Assembly (NCBI RefSeq): GCF_904846225.1
Contig: NZ_CAJGZJ010000003.1
Coordinates: 1 to 64,000, forward strand
Length of the DNA: 64,000 nucleotides
Origin: Psychrobacter immobilis
GTDB lineage: Bacteria > Pseudomonadota > Gammaproteobacteria > Pseudomonadales > Moraxellaceae
Direction of reading: 5' to 3'
Shown here in pieces: positions 15,244 to 25,217 of the stretch. Both the position numbers and the translations under genes were made by a program. The first letter of the stretch is position 1, and each line of letters begins with the position of its first letter. The notes below the pieces were generated by a model. That model saw only the letters and a list, made by a program, of their open reading frames with translations. It ran no database searches and had not been told where the DNA came from.

Positions 15244-16998
15244 CTATAGCAGAATACGACGCGGATCCGCCAGTAATGTTGCAACATAACGGGTAAATAC
15301 CGCAGCATCTGCCCCATTAATCACACGGTGGTCATAAGACAATGATAATGGCAGCATCAAGCGCGGCTCAAAAGTCTGCTTAGCAGCATTCCAAACTGGC
15401 TGCATGGTAGCTTCTGACGCTCCCAATATGCCCACTTGTGGCCAGTTTACCAGTGGCGTAAAGGCAGTGCCGCCTAAGATACCTTGGCTTGATATGGTGA
15501 AACTCGCACCTTGTAAATCTTTGGTACTGAGTTTTTTATCACGAGCTTTAACGGCAAGCTCACCAATCTCGATAGCAATTTGCTTCAGACCTTTGTCTTG
15601 CACATTTTTAATAACGGGTACGATGAGACCATCATCAGTTGCAACCGCAATACCCATATTGACACTTTTTCGCAAGATAACTTGAGTATTATCATCGCTC
15701 AAATGACTGTTAAAACGTGGGTGCTGTGTCAAGGCATAGCCAGTTGCTTTGACTATAAATGCCAAAATAGTGAAGCCAATACCTTCTGCTTTCATGCCAC
15801 CTTTTAGCTCACTACGCAGTTTCTCCGTTTCTGTGATGTCTGATAAATCAAACTGCGTCACTTGCGGCAACAACGTATTATAGTTGAGCTGTGGTATCGA
15901 GACTTTCTGTAGACGGCTAAGGTCTTGTGTTTCAGTCTCACCCCAAATCTCAGTATTACTCATATCAGGCAAGCTAGGCAGACTTGAGCTGGCCACATTA
16001 CCAGTAGCAGGTGCCGCTTTTTGAGTAGTCAGACTGTCTTTGACATGCGCAAACAAGTCTTCTTTTAAGATACGGTCATTCAATGCCGACCCTTTCACTT
16101 GCGTGATGTCTACACCCAATTGACGTGCCAATTTACGTACGGCAGGACCTGCATAGACATCAGCTAACTTCTTATTTACTTGTGCTTCTGTCAGCTTGCC
16201 TTTTTGATTATCACTGCTAGCAGTATTGGGCGTTGTCGGTTTGGCTGCTTGCTTTGGTTCACCAGTGGTTTGCTTGTCAGCCTTAGCATCAGCTTTGGCT
16301 TTCGTCGGACTTGGAGACTCCGCTGTATCGGCCTTAGGCTCGCTCGCATCGTCTACATCACTGGAATCATCTGTGTCGTTACCAATGATGACAATGAAAT
16401 CTTGACCATTGGCAACCATGTCACCCGCTTCGACCAATATTTTTTCAATCTTGCCTGCTACTGGTGCTGGCACTTCAACCGACGCTTTGTCAGACTCAAT
16501 CAGCAAAATCGATTGCTCAGCAGTAACGATATCGCCAACACTGACCATGATTTCAGAAACTTGCGCTTCATCAACACCTAAATCAGGCAGTGCATGCGTG
16601 GTTGCCGCACCTGAGCTTTTCTTAGGGGCAGCAGACTCAGCATCACTAGCAGAATCAGAAGAGGCTTTCGGCTCTTGCTCTTTTTCTTGCTTTTGATTTT
16701 CATCGTCTTTGTTGTCTACGCTATCAGCACTGTCGTCATCAGCATTGTCGTCGCTGCTATCACTGCCACTGTCATCGCTTTCAAGCTCAATCAGCACCAT
16801 GCCTTCACTCACATGATCACCAACAGCAACGCTGATTTTGGTGACTTTACCAGCAGCGGAGCTTGGTACTTCAACGGAGGCTTTATCAGACTCTAGTAGG
16901 ATGATGTTGTCATCTTTTGCGATGACATCACCAACTTCTACCATAATTTCGCTGACTTCGGCACTGTCCACACCCAAATCTGGGGCTTTAATATCCAT
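15244..16998 (-). CDS. aceF: pyruvate dehydrogenase E2, dihydrolipoyllysine acetyltransferase
   Basis: E2 forms the core of the pyruvate dehydrogenase complex and transfers acetyl groups from lipoyl-lysine to CoA. The 584-residue protein has two lipoyl domains, each with the ESDKASVEVP motif (lysines near residues 40 and 170), acidic/Ala-rich linkers, a peripheral subunit-binding domain (AGPAVRKLARQLGVDITQVKG, about residues 279-300) and the catalytic domain ending SLSYDHRVINGADAAVF. The catalytic motif reads HRVING instead of the commoner HxxxDG, with Asn at the usual Asp position. E. coli AceF has three lipoyl domains. It starts 25 bp after aceE, so the two form an operon; lpd is not adjacent. 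Confidence 0.96.
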   Translation of the reverse strand: MDIKAPDLGVDSAEVSEIMVEVGDVIAKDDNIILLESDKASVEVPSSAAGKVTKISVAVGDHVSEGMVLIELESDDSGSDSSDDNADDDSADSVDNKDDENQKQEKEQEPKASSDSASDAESAAPKKSSGAATTHALPDLGVDEAQVSEIMVSVGDIVTAEQSILLIESDKASVEVPAPVAGKIEKILVEAGDMVANGQDFIVIIGNDTDDSSDVDDASEPKADTAESPSPTKAKADAKADKQTTGEPKQAAKPTTPNTASSDNQKGKLTEAQVNKKLADVYAGPAVRKLARQLGVDITQVKGSALNDRILKEDLFAHVKDSLTTQKAAPATGNVASSSLPSLPDMSNTEIWGETETQDLSRLQKVSIPQLNYNTLLPQVTQFDLSDITETEKLRSELKGGMKAEGIGFTILAFIVKATGYALTQHPRFNSHLSDDNTQVILRKSVNMGIAVATDDGLIVPVIKNVQDKGLKQIAIEIGELAVKARDKKLSTKDLQGASFTISSQGILGGTAFTPLVNWPQVGILGASEATMQPVWNAAKQTFEPRLMLPLSLSYDHRVINGADAAVFTRYVATLLADPRRILL

Positions 16999-17023
16999 GA
17001 TTTATCTCCTAGTCTTATGATTA

Positions 17024-19837
17024 TTATTCTTTGACATCGCCATCATTGAGTAAAGTCGCATCGGCTTGATCTTCAGCACGACCTTCGTTGCTGATTTCTT
17101 CATCGTCTTCAGCGACAAACTCAGGCACAGGGATTGGATTTACTTTACCTGGTGCTGGTGCATCTGGAGAATGATCATAATAAGACTGCTGTTGCCATGC
17201 AGGTGGCTGATCCACATCAATGCCTAAGCTTGAAATGGCATCTTTAACCAAACGCATTTCTACTTCACCTTCATCCGCCAAGCGTTTAAGCGTTGCAACA
17301 ACGATATGAGCGGCATCAACATTAAAGAAACTACGTAAGTTTTCGCGAGTATCAGAACGACCGTAACCATCCGTTCCTAGCGTCGTATAAGGGCGATTGT
17401 CTGGTAACCAAGCACGGATCTGCTCTGAGTAGTTACGCATATAATCGGTTGCTGCGACTACGATACCTTCATGAGGTGCTAGTTGTTCAGTTACCCAAGA
17501 TACTTTTTCTTCTTCCATTGGGTGCAAGCGATTGTAATCATCACAAGCCATACCATCACGGGTTAGCTCGTTGAAGCTGGTTACGCTCCAAACGTTAGAG
17601 GTGATATTGAACTCGTCTTTTAGAATCTTAGACGCTTTTTGTACTTCGCGTAAGATCACGCCAGAACCCAATAGCTGTACTTGTGCTGAGCCATTGTCTT
17701 CTAACAAGTACATACCACGCTTGATACCTTCTTCCGCGCCTTCTGGCATAGCAGGCTGATCGTAGTTTTCATTCATCAAGGTCAAGTAATAATAAACGCG
17801 CTCGCCCTTTCCGTACATACGACGTAAACCATCATGCACGACAACCGCCAGCTCATAACCAAAGCAAGGATCGTAAGTCACACAGTTTGGTACTACGTTG
17901 AATAAAATCTGTGAATGACCATCTTGATGCTGTAAGCCTTCACCATTCAAAGTCGTACGGCCAGCAGTAGCACCTAACAAGAAGCCTTGTGCCTGACAGT
18001 CACCTGCCGCCCAAGCCAAATCACCGATGCGCTGGAAACCAAACATTGAGTAATATATGTACATTGGAATCATCGGTAGCGCGTTCACAGAATAGCTGGT
18101 CGCTAACGCAATCCAAGTACTCATCGCACCCGCTTCGTTGATACCTTCTTCTAACATATGACCATCGATGGCTTCTTTATAGCCCATCAACGCTTCGCTA
18201 TCTTCTGGCGTATATTTTTGTCCGACCGCAGAGTAGATACCCAATTGACGGAACATACCTTCTAAACCGAAAGTACGCGCCTCATCTGGTACGATTGGCA
18301 CAACGCGATCTTGGATGTCTTTGTTTTTTAGCATTGCTGATAATAAACGCACAAACACCATCGTCGTTGATTGCTCTTTGCCGTTACTGCCTTTTAATAC
18401 CCGATCAAATATTGACAATTCAGGGATATTCAGTGGGATATGACCACTGCGGCGGTTTGGTAAGTGACCACCTAATGCCTCACGGCGACCTTTTAGATAC
18501 TTCATCTCCGCCGAACCCTCTTCAGGACGGTAGAATGGTAGCGTCTCTAGTTGCTCATCGGTAAATGGCAAATCAAAGCGATCACGGAAGTAAACCAACG
18601 CTTCTTGATCAAGCTTCTTAATTTGATGTGACTTATTGACCGCTTGTGTTTGGCTTGATAAACCGTAACCTTTAACGGTTTTGACCAAGATAACCGTTGG
18701 CTGGCCTTTGGTTTTCATCGCCTCACTAAACGCCGCATAAACTTTTTGCGGATCATGACCACCACGATTTAGACGTGAAATGTCTTCATCAGTAAGCGCA
18801 TCAGCCATCTCTTCTAACTCAGGATATTTACCAAAGAATTCTTTGCGAGTAAATTCAGCAGTACGAGCTTCGTATAGTTGATATTCACCATCGACGACTT
18901 CTTCCATACGGTGTTTTAGTACGCCTGTATGATCATTGGCAAGCAAGCTGTCCCACTTACCACCCCAAATGACTTTAATGACTCGCCAGCCTGCACCGCG
19001 AAAGACAGATTCTAGTTCTTGAATGATTTTACCATTACCACGTACTGGACCATCCAAACGCTGTAAATTACAGTTAACGACCCAAATTAGGTTATCTAGC
19101 TTCTCACGACCCGCCAAAGAAATTGCACCCAAGCTTTCTGGCTCATCTGTCTCGCCATCACCTAAAAATGCCCAAATCTTACGATCTTCTTTTTCTAGCA
19201 GTTTACGGTTTTCCATATAACGATGCACATGGGCATGATAGATCGACATAATCGGACCCAAACCCATTGAAACCGTTGGGAACTGCCAATAATCCGGCAT
19301 TAGGTATGGATGCGGATAGCTTGATAAACCCTTGCCACCTACTTCACGACGAAAATTATCGAGCTGATCTTCAGTTAGGCGACCTTCTAAATAAGAGCGC
19401 GCATAGATGCCTGGGGCTGAGTGACCTTGATAATAAATCATGTCACCACCGAAATGGTCGCTCGCCGCACGGAAAAAATGGTTAAAACCCGTTTCATAAA
19501 GCGTAGCACTAGACGCAAATGACGCTAAATGACCACCCAAATCGTCATCATTTTTATTGGCACGCATTACCATTGCCAATGCATTATAACGAATCAACGC
19601 ACGAATCTTACGCTCCATGCCTAGATCGCCTGGATACATAGGCTCATCTTCGACAGCGATACTATTAATATAGGCCGTATCCAAGCGATTGAATGGCAGC
19701 CCTTCTTGTACCGCCATGTTATACAACGCTTTTAATAAAAATTGAGCGCGATCTTTATCGGCATGTTTGAGAACAGACTCGAAGGCACTCAGCCACTCTT
19801 GGGTTTCGGTGCTATCAGCATCCTTATAATAACTCAT
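17024..19837 (-). CDS. aceE: pyruvate dehydrogenase E1 component (homodimeric)
   Basis: AceE decarboxylates pyruvate with thiamine diphosphate and acetylates the lipoyl groups of AceF. The 937-residue protein is of the large homodimeric type (E. coli 887). It shows the thiamine diphosphate motif beginning FLGDGETDEPE near residue 226 and ending near VVNCNLQRLDGPVRGNG, plus PYPHPYLMPDYWQFPTVSMG near residue 175. The C-terminus carries an extra acidic tail of about 35 residues (EDDEEISNEGRAEDQAD), unlike the E. coli protein. It is the first gene of aceEF; a 700-bp AT-rich region upstream should hold the promoter. Confidence 0.97.
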   Translation of the reverse strand: MSYYKDADSTETQEWLSAFESVLKHADKDRAQFLLKALYNMAVQEGLPFNRLDTAYINSIAVEDEPMYPGDLGMERKIRALIRYNALAMVMRANKNDDDLGGHLASFASSATLYETGFNHFFRAASDHFGGDMIYYQGHSAPGIYARSYLEGRLTEDQLDNFRREVGGKGLSSYPHPYLMPDYWQFPTVSMGLGPIMSIYHAHVHRYMENRKLLEKEDRKIWAFLGDGETDEPESLGAISLAGREKLDNLIWVVNCNLQRLDGPVRGNGKIIQELESVFRGAGWRVIKVIWGGKWDSLLANDHTGVLKHRMEEVVDGEYQLYEARTAEFTRKEFFGKYPELEEMADALTDEDISRLNRGGHDPQKVYAAFSEAMKTKGQPTVILVKTVKGYGLSSQTQAVNKSHQIKKLDQEALVYFRDRFDLPFTDEQLETLPFYRPEEGSAEMKYLKGRREALGGHLPNRRSGHIPLNIPELSIFDRVLKGSNGKEQSTTMVFVRLLSAMLKNKDIQDRVVPIVPDEARTFGLEGMFRQLGIYSAVGQKYTPEDSEALMGYKEAIDGHMLEEGINEAGAMSTWIALATSYSVNALPMIPMYIYYSMFGFQRIGDLAWAAGDCQAQGFLLGATAGRTTLNGEGLQHQDGHSQILFNVVPNCVTYDPCFGYELAVVVHDGLRRMYGKGERVYYYLTLMNENYDQPAMPEGAEEGIKRGMYLLEDNGSAQVQLLGSGVILREVQKASKILKDEFNITSNVWSVTSFNELTRDGMACDDYNRLHPMEEEKVSWVTEQLAPHEGIVVAATDYMRNYSEQIRAWLPDNRPYTTLGTDGYGRSDTRENLRSFFNVDAAHIVVATLKRLADEGEVEMRLVKDAISSLGIDVDQPPAWQQQSYYDHSPDAPAPGKVNPIPVPEFVAEDDEEISNEGRAEDQADATLLNDGDVKE

Positions 19838-20545
19838 CTTTTTACATCCTTTTTATCAGTCAGCCCTGCGTCATGACAGGGTATTGTTAAATCAAAGTAT
19901 TCTTCAATACTGTCTTAAATAAGTAACTCTCTTGATTGCTTCCTTTTTAATATCAGGAAGTTACATCCAACATATTGCGTTTACACGGCTATATTTGACC
20001 ACTTAATAATCTGTGGCAGCCAACATAGTTAAAATAATAATACTATCCACGCATACATCGTATGTGAATGGCATAATCAGATAGTAAAATGAGATTCCAA
20101 CTTCACTCCTATAGTCAATTATCAATTGATAATAACTCTTCATTATAAACGCTTATGGAGTGGTTGTTTATAGCGATAAGAAAATGATGATATGACAAGT
20201 ATTTCTGAAATAAATAGTGATTAGTTATTAGGTGAATATTTGCGGAGAATTTTACTACTTTAACAAAGCAAGATTGCTTTTTTTGCAAAAATTAGACTTT
20301 CGTCGATGTGGATACCACACTTTAGATCACTCACGAGAGAAGTAATCTATAAACATGATTATATTATACATAATCTGAAATAGTAATTGGTCGTAAAATA
20401 TCTACCACTTATCGATTGCTTATGTAATTTTCTTAACAATTATATAATATATACGATACACGATTTGTACATCTACTTATTAAATAGTTAATAGTCGAGT
20501 TTTAAGTCAATCCAATTATCGAGATAAACTGAAGGTAATAATACC
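19838..20545. other. Divergent intergenic region, aceE / surface protein locus
   Basis: This 708-bp AT-rich gap separates divergently transcribed aceE and the first DUF11-locus gene. It contains a small hairpin CCCTG..CAGGG near 19863-19880 in the aceE leader and a terminator-like AAAGCA..TGCTTTTTTT near 20264-20283. No open frame with coding character was seen. Long leaders are plausible on both sides, but promoters could not be assigned. Confidence 0.5.
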
Positions 20546-22165
20546 ATGAACAAGGTTAAAGACGTTTTAGACTATAGAAATATGTATTTATCTCGACGTA
20601 TTAGCTATTTATTCTCAATTTTTGCAGGCTTTATAACATTGTTGTTTATGAGCAATACAGTATTTGCACTTGCTCCCAATCCTGGTGCCATTTGTAACAC
20701 CAATTTTTCTAAAGGCAGCTTAACCAATGCTGATTATTCAAGTTTAGCGTCTGCGGTAAATACCAATAACTATGTAACAGTCGCAGGTAATTCAGCAGGT
20801 AGTATTCCTCTACAAATCAAGATCAATACAGTTGAGTCTAGCTCTAGTACAACACTAAGCAATTTCGGTGTCATTACGGCGGGTAATAATAATGCTATCA
20901 ATATTAGGCGGACGTTTCCCAACACCACTGCCTTTACAGATATCAATCTTGACTTTCGTAATAGCATAACCTCTCAACCCATTTTTCTTACTAATGTCGC
21001 ACTCAGTGCATTTGACATCGATTACGCTAATGGTAACGGTAATGCGTTTGATGACTATATCAAGATCACAGGCACTAACGAGCAAGGCAATACAGTTTCA
21101 GGTACTTTTCAACAGATAACTGGCTCGAATATTATTGGTTTTGAACAAGGACTCCGTACAACTAGTACCACTAACTGCCCAGCTAAAGATCTAGGTACTC
21201 AGTGCCAAGGCTCTGTACAGTTCTCTCAACCTGTGAGTTCAGTCAAGATAAGTTATACCAACACAGGTAGACTTGCACAGAATCCGACCAATCAAGAGAT
21301 TGATTTCCGTGTAGATAACTATTGCTATATTCCTCAGTATGTTTTTTCAGGTACGGTATTTGATGATAATGGCGGTATTACAGCTAATGAGGCGAGTGCC
21401 ACTAATGCTGATATTACGAGTAGTGCTAGCCCATATACGAATAGACCTAATTATTTCAATGGTATATTCAATACGCCTCAAGAGTCAGGAATTAATGGCA
21501 GTACGGTTAATTTAGTTAATTGCGCCAATACTTCCACTGTTTACAACGCTCAATCAGTCATTAGAGACAATGCTTCTATAGGCGAGTATCAAATCAGCAT
21601 ACCTACTACTACTCTAGGTAATAATACCAATTTATGCTTATTAGAAAGTCGTACTGCTACGACTTATCCTATTCGGACTAACAATCAAAGTAAGAATGCT
21701 GGTTTCTCGGCGACTGTCTATAACTATCCAGACAACAACTTTGGTAGAGTCATTGCTGCAAATGCGGCTTTGGTATTAGAAAAAGAGCAAGCACCAAATA
21801 AATGTGATATCACCTCACTCACAGATACCTCGCTCAATTATAGTAAAGCCCCTTTATCAACCTCAGGCAACAATCCTGATATACGTCCAGGCCAATGTAT
21901 TGCTTATAAAATCACAGCGACCAACCGCGCCAACATTACTATTGATAATTTTACTATGCAAGACATCCTACAGAAACAAGGGGTAAACAGCGCGACTGTG
22001 ACTTCAGTCTTGACCAATCCTGCTCGTGCAACGGGAGTGTTTAGCGATACTCTTATTAATGGTCAAAATGGCACTATTACAACCATGTCCCAAACGTTGC
22101 CCAATAGACAGACACGCTCATTTTATTTCAATACTAAATATGGTAGTACTGTGAACCCTCAGTAG
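20546..22165 (+). CDS. Secreted Ig-like/DUF11-type surface protein
   Basis: The 539-residue protein has a signal peptide at about residues 20-46 (hydrophobic FSIFAGFITLLFM then cleavage near FALA), so it is exported. The mature part is rich in Asn/Thr/Ser with few charges. A putative C-lobe after residue 408 (LEKEQAPNKCD ... RPGQCIAYKITATN) is a DUF11-like beta-sandwich with a CD..QC cysteine pair also found near the C-terminus of the protein at 22941. SGTVFDDNGG near residue 267 resembles the start of an SdrD-B module. AAGG precedes the ATG. It is the first gene of the surface locus and is followed by a strong terminator. Cell-surface adhesion or matrix role is an inference. Confidence 0.8.
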   Translation: MNKVKDVLDYRNMYLSRRISYLFSIFAGFITLLFMSNTVFALAPNPGAICNTNFSKGSLTNADYSSLASAVNTNNYVTVAGNSAGSIPLQIKINTVESSSSTTLSNFGVITAGNNNAINIRRTFPNTTAFTDINLDFRNSITSQPIFLTNVALSAFDIDYANGNGNAFDDYIKITGTNEQGNTVSGTFQQITGSNIIGFEQGLRTTSTTNCPAKDLGTQCQGSVQFSQPVSSVKISYTNTGRLAQNPTNQEIDFRVDNYCYIPQYVFSGTVFDDNGGITANEASATNADITSSASPYTNRPNYFNGIFNTPQESGINGSTVNLVNCANTSTVYNAQSVIRDNASIGEYQISIPTTTLGNNTNLCLLESRTATTYPIRTNNQSKNAGFSATVYNYPDNNFGRVIAANAALVLEKEQAPNKCDITSLTDTSLNYSKAPLSTSGNNPDIRPGQCIAYKITATNRANITIDNFTMQDILQKQGVNSATVTSVLTNPARATGVFSDTLINGQNGTITTMSQTLPNRQTRSFYFNTKYGSTVNPQ

Positions 22166-22216
22166 TTATTTTTTCTTGCAATATCCAATCATTATTAAAC
22201 TCTTTTTTAATCACAA

Positions 22217-22244
22217 AAAGCCCTATCTATCCAGATAGGGCTTT
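22217..22244 (+). terminator. Intrinsic-type hairpin after first surface protein gene
   Basis: A perfect 12-bp stem AAAGCCCTATCT / AGATAGGGCTTT with a four-base ATCC loop lies 51 bp after the stop codon. The T-run is short (TTT). It would separate this gene transcriptionally from the three downstream genes. Confidence 0.8.
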
Positions 22245-22430
22245 CGCCGTTCGGTAACCTCGAAATACCCTTTGTCGTCTTTATGATGAATGTATGTAGG
22301 TTTTACGTGAAAATACGTTAAAGAATGTATGTATGGTTTTTATTGATACTGACTCTATATATTGCAACCGATTAGACCGCGATTCCACAGCAATACCACA
22401 CTGATAACCATGATCCAAAAAGGATTTTAT

Positions 22431-22895
22431 ATGAGCCATTTCAAGCTATTACATAGTGTTTTGTTAGCAACTTTAGCGTCTACCTGCTTACTTAGTAATG
22501 CCTATGCTGACGATGCATTAAAGATGGAGTTAACTGCCAATAAAGCCGTTAAAAACGCAGAGGGTAAAGTGACCTATTCACCTGCCAGCACCGCTCCAAC
22601 AGGTACGGTTATTCAGTATAAAGCGACTTATACCAATACCGTCAATCAAAATATAAACGATATCGCAGTGACTCTACCTATTCCTGCAAACATGTCTTTC
22701 AATGGTGAAGTATCACCTGCCAGCGCACAAGGCAGTACTGATGGCAAAAACTATGCGGACATGCCTCTAATGCGCAAAGTAGATGGCAAGGTAGTAAAAG
22801 TACCATTCTCTGAATACCGTAGCCTTCGTTGGAATATCAAGCTATTGCCAGCCAATAAGTCTGCCACCGTGTCACTCAATACGATAGTCAACTAA
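22431..22895 (+). CDS. Small secreted DUF11-like protein
   Basis: From the ATG at 22431 the protein has 154 residues; the frame is open 69 bp further upstream, but only this ATG has an AAAAAGGA ribosome site and begins a clear signal peptide (MSHFKLLHSVLLATLASTCL, cleavage after AYA). The mature part is a single DUF11-like domain: TGTVIQYKATYTNTVNQNIN and VTLPIPANMSFNGE are the usual strands, and RSLRWNIKLLPANKSATVSL closes it. It lies 45 bp upstream of the next surface gene, suggesting co-transcription. It may be a pilin-like or accessory subunit of the larger proteins; no function is known. Confidence 0.8.
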   Translation: MSHFKLLHSVLLATLASTCLLSNAYADDALKMELTANKAVKNAEGKVTYSPASTAPTGTVIQYKATYTNTVNQNINDIAVTLPIPANMSFNGEVSPASAQGSTDGKNYADMPLMRKVDGKVVKVPFSEYRSLRWNIKLLPANKSATVSLNTIVN

Positions 22896-22940
22896 CACTT
22901 ACCTGATGCTTTTATCTTAAACTTTCTGGAGATTTACCGC

Positions 22941-25085
22941 ATGAAACCTAATCTATTCAAATACTCAGTGTTGACCGTCGGTGTCGTTGCTGCTATGGGT
23001 ATTACTAGTGCCAATGCCGCTACCCCAACAGGTGGCACATCTGGCTCATTCAATGTAAATAACAAAGCCACCGCTTCGTATACTGTTGCTGGTAATACGA
23101 CCGTACAAAATGCAGAATCAAATGTAGTGACCGTTAATGTGTCTGAAACGGGTTCTTTTAGTTTAATTTCTACAGTTGTTGATGCTACTCCTAACGATGA
23201 TTTTGGTAGAAATCGCGATATCAATGCACAGGCAAACTCAACGGTAGATTTCACTCATACCTTGGCCAACGGCGGTAACATTAACGATACTTATACGGTA
23301 AAAATTGCCAATGCCACTGGTGATGATTTTAATTACAATCTCACCAACAGTGTAATTAAGTATCAAAAAGTGAATGCTGCTGGTACCAATGTCGGTGGTG
23401 CAGTCATTATTGCTAACGGCAGTACTATTGCATTGGCGCCAAACGAAAAAGCGTTAATCACTGTGACAGCCCAAGCCGATACTAAACGTGTTGCGGATAC
23501 AAATGGCATTCTAACCGTCACAGCCGAAAGTACTTATCTAAAGTCGCAAGCGGCTAATAGCGCTGCTACTACCTATACCGCCACTAACACTGATAATGCG
23601 TTAACCAAAACACCACTTTACGCTATTACAAAATCGGCTACTACCAATCTTGGTAATAAGAACTTTGATTTAAATAATACTGATGCTTATGTTGCTTACA
23701 CTATTACTGTCAAAAACGAAGGTAATATCGATGGTACTGCGATCAGCATCTCAGATGACTTGCCATCAGGTTTAGTAGCAATAGCGTTGGGAGAAGCTAA
23801 CTATCTAGCGCCCACTGTTGTAGCATCTAACGGTAGTACAGTAGGTACAGCCGTACTATCAGCCGCTAACAAAACAATAACGGTAGCTGGTCAAAACATC
23901 AAAATTGGCGAAACCATCACCGTCACTTTCCGTGCCAAAAAAGCCGCTGGCGCAACCGCTACTAGCTCATTCGTCAACTATGCAGTCGTCAGAGACAATA
24001 CTAAAGATGATGCTACTGCTAATAATCCTGATATCGTCGATAGATCTGATAATGGCGTCAATCCAGGCGGTCCTACTGAAAGCACTTATGAAGACCCTGC
24101 TAAACCTCTAGCAGGTGCAGACAATAATAACAACGCAAGCATAAGCACGACCAATCAAACTCGTGCTATTGCTATCACTCCTGGTGTTAACAAGGAAATC
24201 GCTCTTGTTACCCCTGCCACTATTAATGACGTTACCAATACTTATACTTATACCATCACCAACAATGGTATTGACGTTACAGAAGCAGCGGGAACAGGCA
24301 ATAATGCCAATGCGGTCAAACTGTCTATAAAACCAACAGCTACTAAAAATAACGGCATTATTGACGATCCTAATATCAGTATCACACGTGTGTACGTAGA
24401 CGCGAATAACAATGGTAAGTTTGACGCAGGTGAAACTGAACTTACTGGCGTAAACGGCATCTATGATCTTAACGCTGCTACTCCTTTTGTGACAGGTAGT
24501 ACTACCACTCGCAAAGGTTTAGCTGCTGGTGAGAGCGTCAAAATTGGCGTACAGGTTGCTTCAACAGGTAAAGGCAGCAACGATCCAAACTCTACAACAG
24601 ATAATGTAAACAACATAGGTGACTTCGAAACGTTAACCGTCGCTGTACAGCCTAACGGTACAGTTGATGGTACTGCCGCACCTACTAGCACCGCTGGCAA
24701 TCCACTGTCTACAGCATCTATCACAACCTTGCAGGGTATTAATCTGAAAAAATACCAGATAGCTGCTGATTGTGATGCTAAACCTGTTGTTACCGCTCCT
24801 GCGTGGTCAACTGGAAATGTAACGGCTAATGCGGATCAATGTGTATTCTATAAATTAGAAGCTAAAAACACCTTTACTGATAGTAATAAAGTCGTTAACA
24901 ATCTTGTGGTTTCAGATACGTTAGACAACAAACTGACTTATCAAGCCAATAGCTTTTCAGCATCTCCAACTGCCACTAGTCAAACCCTTGGTCAGTCATT
25001 ACAAGTTACCTTTGCAAGTATCGCTGCAAATACCACAGCCAACGTTGTATTTGCTGCAAAACCTTCGCAAACAGGTACTAATTAA
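22941..25085 (+). CDS. Secreted multi-domain DUF11 repeat surface protein
   Basis: The 714-residue protein has a signal peptide (MKPNLFKYSVLTVGVVAAMG, cleavage after ANA) and a Thr/Asn/Ala-rich mature chain of repeated beta-sandwich domains. DUF11-like strands are seen near residues 230-285 (AYVAYTITVKNEGNIDG .. DDLPSGL), 415-445 (YTYTITNNGIDV) and 610-700. A calcium-type loop, DANNNGKFDAGE, lies near residue 487. Near residue 608 KYQIAADCD and then ADQCVFYKLEAKN repeat the CD..QC module of the protein at 20546. TGGAG precedes the ATG. Charge is low and lysine is scarce, as in fibrillar surface proteins. It may be assembled with its large barrel neighbour. Confidence 0.82.
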   Translation: MKPNLFKYSVLTVGVVAAMGITSANAATPTGGTSGSFNVNNKATASYTVAGNTTVQNAESNVVTVNVSETGSFSLISTVVDATPNDDFGRNRDINAQANSTVDFTHTLANGGNINDTYTVKIANATGDDFNYNLTNSVIKYQKVNAAGTNVGGAVIIANGSTIALAPNEKALITVTAQADTKRVADTNGILTVTAESTYLKSQAANSAATTYTATNTDNALTKTPLYAITKSATTNLGNKNFDLNNTDAYVAYTITVKNEGNIDGTAISISDDLPSGLVAIALGEANYLAPTVVASNGSTVGTAVLSAANKTITVAGQNIKIGETITVTFRAKKAAGATATSSFVNYAVVRDNTKDDATANNPDIVDRSDNGVNPGGPTESTYEDPAKPLAGADNNNNASISTTNQTRAIAITPGVNKEIALVTPATINDVTNTYTYTITNNGIDVTEAAGTGNNANAVKLSIKPTATKNNGIIDDPNISITRVYVDANNNGKFDAGETELTGVNGIYDLNAATPFVTGSTTTRKGLAAGESVKIGVQVASTGKGSNDPNSTTDNVNNIGDFETLTVAVQPNGTVDGTAAPTSTAGNPLSTASITTLQGINLKKYQIAADCDAKPVVTAPAWSTGNVTANADQCVFYKLEAKNTFTDSNKVVNNLVVSDTLDNKLTYQANSFSASPTATSQTLGQSLQVTFASIAANTTANVVFAAKPSQTGTN

Positions 25086-25217
25086 TAATTAAATAATCTA
25101 TAAGCTTCACAAGATGCTTATAGACCAACTCTCTAGCTTGAACTAGCCACTTTTAACTGGTCAAGCTAGAGACGCTCTACCCTATTACCCCTTTATGTTT
25201 TATTGGATAAGCGACAT

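Noticed and set aside
20260-20285. Terminator in the aceE/surface-locus gap
   Set aside because: A six-base stem with a T-run exists, but it lies far from any gene end, so I mention it only in the gap entry.
22299-22314. GGTTTTACGTGAAAAT as a parS site
   Set aside because: It matches only 12 of 16 positions of TGTTTCACGTGAAACA, lies inside the surface locus far from parAB and lacks the central CACGTG.
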